64,000 nt of DNA from Sandaracinobacteroides sp039808025 (GTDB lineage Bacteria; Pseudomonadota; Alphaproteobacteria; Sphingomonadales; Sphingomonadaceae), in NCBI GenBank assembly GCA_039808025.1, contig JBDHSK010000005.1, forward strand, positions 1-64,000, read 5' to 3'. Shown here piece after piece: positions 62,238 to 64,000 of the stretch (positions within the stretch are counted from its first letter, which is position 1; each line of letters starts with the position of its first letter). The translations under genes were made by a program, and so were the position numbers. The notes below the pieces were generated by a model, which was not told where the DNA came from, did no database searches, and saw only the letters and a program-made list of their open reading frames with translations.

Positions 62238-63527
62238 ATGGTGCAGGCTCTGGTGGGAACGACCGACGATACGCAAGTCGCTGGCGGCAGCGCCGGGGCA
62301 GATGCCCCCGAGTTGCGCCTGTTCGTCATCGGCCTGTTCTTCATCTTTGGCGGCATCACGTCGTTGAACGATGTGATCATTCCCAAGCTGAAGGAACTGT
62401 TCACCCTGAACTACACGCAAGCGATGCTGGTGCAGTTCTGCTTCTTCACTGCCTATCTGGTCATCGGCATTCCCGGGGCCAAGCTGGTGAAGAAGACCGG
62501 CTACATGCGCGGCGCAGTCGCCGGCTTGCTGATCATGCTGGTGGGCTGCCTGCTGTTCATTCCGGCCTCACAGACCGCGACATACGGCCTGTTCCTCATG
62601 GCATTGTTCGTGCTGGCAAGCGGGGTGGTGATCGTGCAGGTTGTCGCCAACCCGCTGATCTCGTTGCTGGGCCGGCCCGAAACCGCCCATAGCCGCCTGA
62701 CCTTCGCCCAGGCGTTCAATTCGCTGGGCACCACCATCTTTCCGATCTTCGGCTCGATGCTGATTCTCGGCAGTCTGGCGGGTGTCAGTGCCGGGCAACT
62801 GGAAGGTGCGGCGCTCGACAGCTACCGTACAGCGGAAAGCCGGGCGATCGTCCATGGCTATCTCGGCATCGCCGCGGCGCTGGCAGTGGTGGCGGGCGCC
62901 GTGTGGCTGTTCCGCAATCGTCTGCCCAACGAACAGCATGCGCCCAGTGCCGGTCTTGCCGGGCTCGACCTGCTGCAACGCCCGCGCTTCGGCTTTGGCG
63001 CCTTGTGCATTTTCCTCTATGTGGGGGCCGAAGTGTCGATCGGGTCGCTGATCGTCAGCTACCTCACCCAGCCCCATGTCCTGGCGCTCGATGAACAGTC
63101 GGCCGGCAAGTTGATCGGTCTCTATTGGGGTGGCGCCATGGTCGGACGGTTCATCGGCTCGGCGGTGATGCGCCATGTCAGCCCCGGCCGGTTGCTGGCC
63201 ATGGTCGCTGTTGGCGCCATCACCCTCATTCTTATATCCGCCAACAGCCATGGCGCAGTTTCCGGCTATAGCCTGCTGGGCGTGGGGCTGATGAACGCCA
63301 TCATGTTCCCGACCATCTTCAGTCTCGCCTGCGAGAAGCTCGGCCCCCGCGCCGCCGATGGCTCGGGGATCATCAATGTCGCCATTTTCGGCGGCGCCGT
63401 GGTGCCGTTGGCCACCGGGGCGCTGGCCGACCTGACCGGCAGCCTGGCACTGGCGCTGGCATTGCCGGCGGCCTGCTATGCCGTGATCGCCGGCTACGGG
63501 GTCTATGCCCGCAACCCTGCGGCCTGA
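62238..63527 (+). CDS. Sugar permease of the FucP/GluP/NagP-type MFS family
   Basis: 429 residues. About twelve membrane helices, with the family motifs FIFGGITSLNDVIIPKLK, FFTAYLVIGIPG and VVANPLISLLG (the QVVANP motif) and LTFAQAFNSLGTTIFP. Members carry fucose, glucose/galactose or GlcNAc across the inner membrane. AAAAGGGG stands nine bases before the ATG at 62238; the ATG at 62229 is an alternative. GlcNAc import would fit with GH20. Confidence 0.92.
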   Translation: MVQALVGTTDDTQVAGGSAGADAPELRLFVIGLFFIFGGITSLNDVIIPKLKELFTLNYTQAMLVQFCFFTAYLVIGIPGAKLVKKTGYMRGAVAGLLIMLVGCLLFIPASQTATYGLFLMALFVLASGVVIVQVVANPLISLLGRPETAHSRLTFAQAFNSLGTTIFPIFGSMLILGSLAGVSAGQLEGAALDSYRTAESRAIVHGYLGIAAALAVVAGAVWLFRNRLPNEQHAPSAGLAGLDLLQRPRFGFGALCIFLYVGAEVSIGSLIVSYLTQPHVLALDEQSAGKLIGLYWGGAMVGRFIGSAVMRHVSPGRLLAMVAVGAITLILISANSHGAVSGYSLLGVGLMNAIMFPTIFSLACEKLGPRAADGSGIINVAIFGGAVVPLATGALADLTGSLALALALPAACYAVIAGYGVYARNPAA

Positions 63528-63573
63528 TCAACGACGCCACAATCTGTTCCGTTGGTGCCGATACGCCAGCAGC

Positions 63574-64000
63574 TCAGCCCCGTCGGGCGGCATCGATGGC
63601 CGCCACGTCGATTTTCTGCATCGGCATCATGGCCTCGAAGGCGCGCCGCGCTTCGTCGCCGCCGGCAGCCATGGCGTCCATCAGGGTGCGCGGCGTGATC
63701 TGCCAGGAAACCCCCCATCGATCCTTGCACCATCCGCAGGCGCTTTCCTGCCCACCATTGCCGACGATGGCATTCCAGTAACGGTCGGTTTCCTGTTGAT
63801 CATTGGTGATGATCTGGAATGAAAAGGCCTCGCTTTGGGAAAACGCCGGCCCGCCATTCAGCCCGATGCAGGGAATTCCGGTAACCGTGAACGCAACCAT
63901 CAGCACATCACCTTTGCGCCCCGAGGGATAGTCGGCCGGCGCCCGGTAGACCATCCGCACGGCGCTGTCGGGAAACGTGTCAGCGTAAAAGCGGGCTGCC
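63574..64000 (-). CDS. PhnB-like VOC family protein (partial; runs off the window)
   Basis: The frame enters at the right edge (AARFYADTFPDSAVRMVYRAP) and ends at 63574, giving about 141 residues with the N-terminus missing. The motifs GIPCIGLNGGPAF and ACGWCKDRWGVSWQITP are typical of the PhnB/YdcK-like glyoxalase-fold family (3-demethylubiquinone methyltransferase-like by old naming). The true function is unknown. It converges on the MFS gene. Confidence 0.88.
   Translation of the reverse strand, partial: AARFYADTFPDSAVRMVYRAPADYPSGRKGDVLMVAFTVTGIPCIGLNGGPAFSQSEAFSFQIITNDQQETDRYWNAIVGNGGQESACGWCKDRWGVSWQITPRTLMDAMAAGGDEARRAFEAMMPMQKIDVAAIDAARRG

Overview
The window is about 65% GC, has no rRNA, tRNA or CRISPR array, and reads as chromosomal DNA of an aerobic alphaproteobacterium, most likely of the Sphingomonadales. 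That placement is inference from the gene set: a Rieske/cytochrome b/cytochrome c1 operon, a ClpS close to the alphaproteobacterial type, an rpmI-rplT-pheS-pheT run, a TonB-dependent receptor of the sphingomonad type, UbiK, and many four-base ATGA overlaps. About 46 protein genes are supported. Housekeeping blocks alternate with two accessory blocks: a catecholate siderophore locus and a glycan-degradation locus.

Region by region: 1-323 holds the tail of an IS3-type transposase and a fragment next to it. At 413-518 there is a small RNA candidate with its own promoter, a CCUCCC loop and an intrinsic terminator. From 10303 down to 547 nine genes run on the minus strand (argH, a small lipoprotein, lysA, galU, a precorrin-2 dehydrogenase, cobO, polA, a MliC-YbaY fusion, a glutamine amidotransferase), several overlapping by 1-4 bases. 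A periplasmic thioredoxin, thrS, clpS, an RND efflux pair, ubiK and a YbjN protein follow up to 19.1 kb. A secreted beta-helix protein, a CNNM/CorC-type protein and pheT-pheS-rplT-rpmI fill 19.2-26.9 kb, then a two-domain cold-shock protein with a glycine-rich tail.

28.7-41.1 kb is a catecholate siderophore locus. The minus-strand operon entC-entE-isochorismatase-ArCP-NRPS-entA would make 2,3-dihydroxybenzoate, activate it, load it on a stand-alone carrier protein and join it to serine. The NRPS is one C-A-T-TE module whose adenylation pocket reads as the EntF serine code. A FecCD-type permease, its ATPase and a siderophore-esterase-like hydrolase form a second minus-strand operon, separated from the first by a plus-strand M20 amidohydrolase. 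No outer-membrane receptor, binding protein or phosphopantetheinyl transferase for this system lies in the window.

41.3-45.5 kb holds icd and the bc1 operon. 45.6-48.8 kb is one large protein with repeated ASH-like domains and a von Willebrand A domain; a short AT-rich patch interrupts its otherwise GC-rich gene. A beta-carbonic anhydrase follows.

49.7-63.5 kb is a glycan-utilisation locus: GH1, GH20, GH3, a type B carboxylesterase, a sulfatase with a helical-repeat tail, a TonB-dependent receptor, a FucP/GluP-type sugar permease and a TetR regulator. A shared imperfect palindrome, of the form YTTACARNCRG-NN-YTGAYTG, lies just upstream of the GH1 gene, the tetR/sulfatase pair and the receptor gene, which suggests that the TetR protein controls the whole locus. 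GH20 plus a sulfatase points to a sulfated, N-acetylhexosamine-containing glycan; the actual substrate is not known. The window ends inside a PhnB-like VOC gene.
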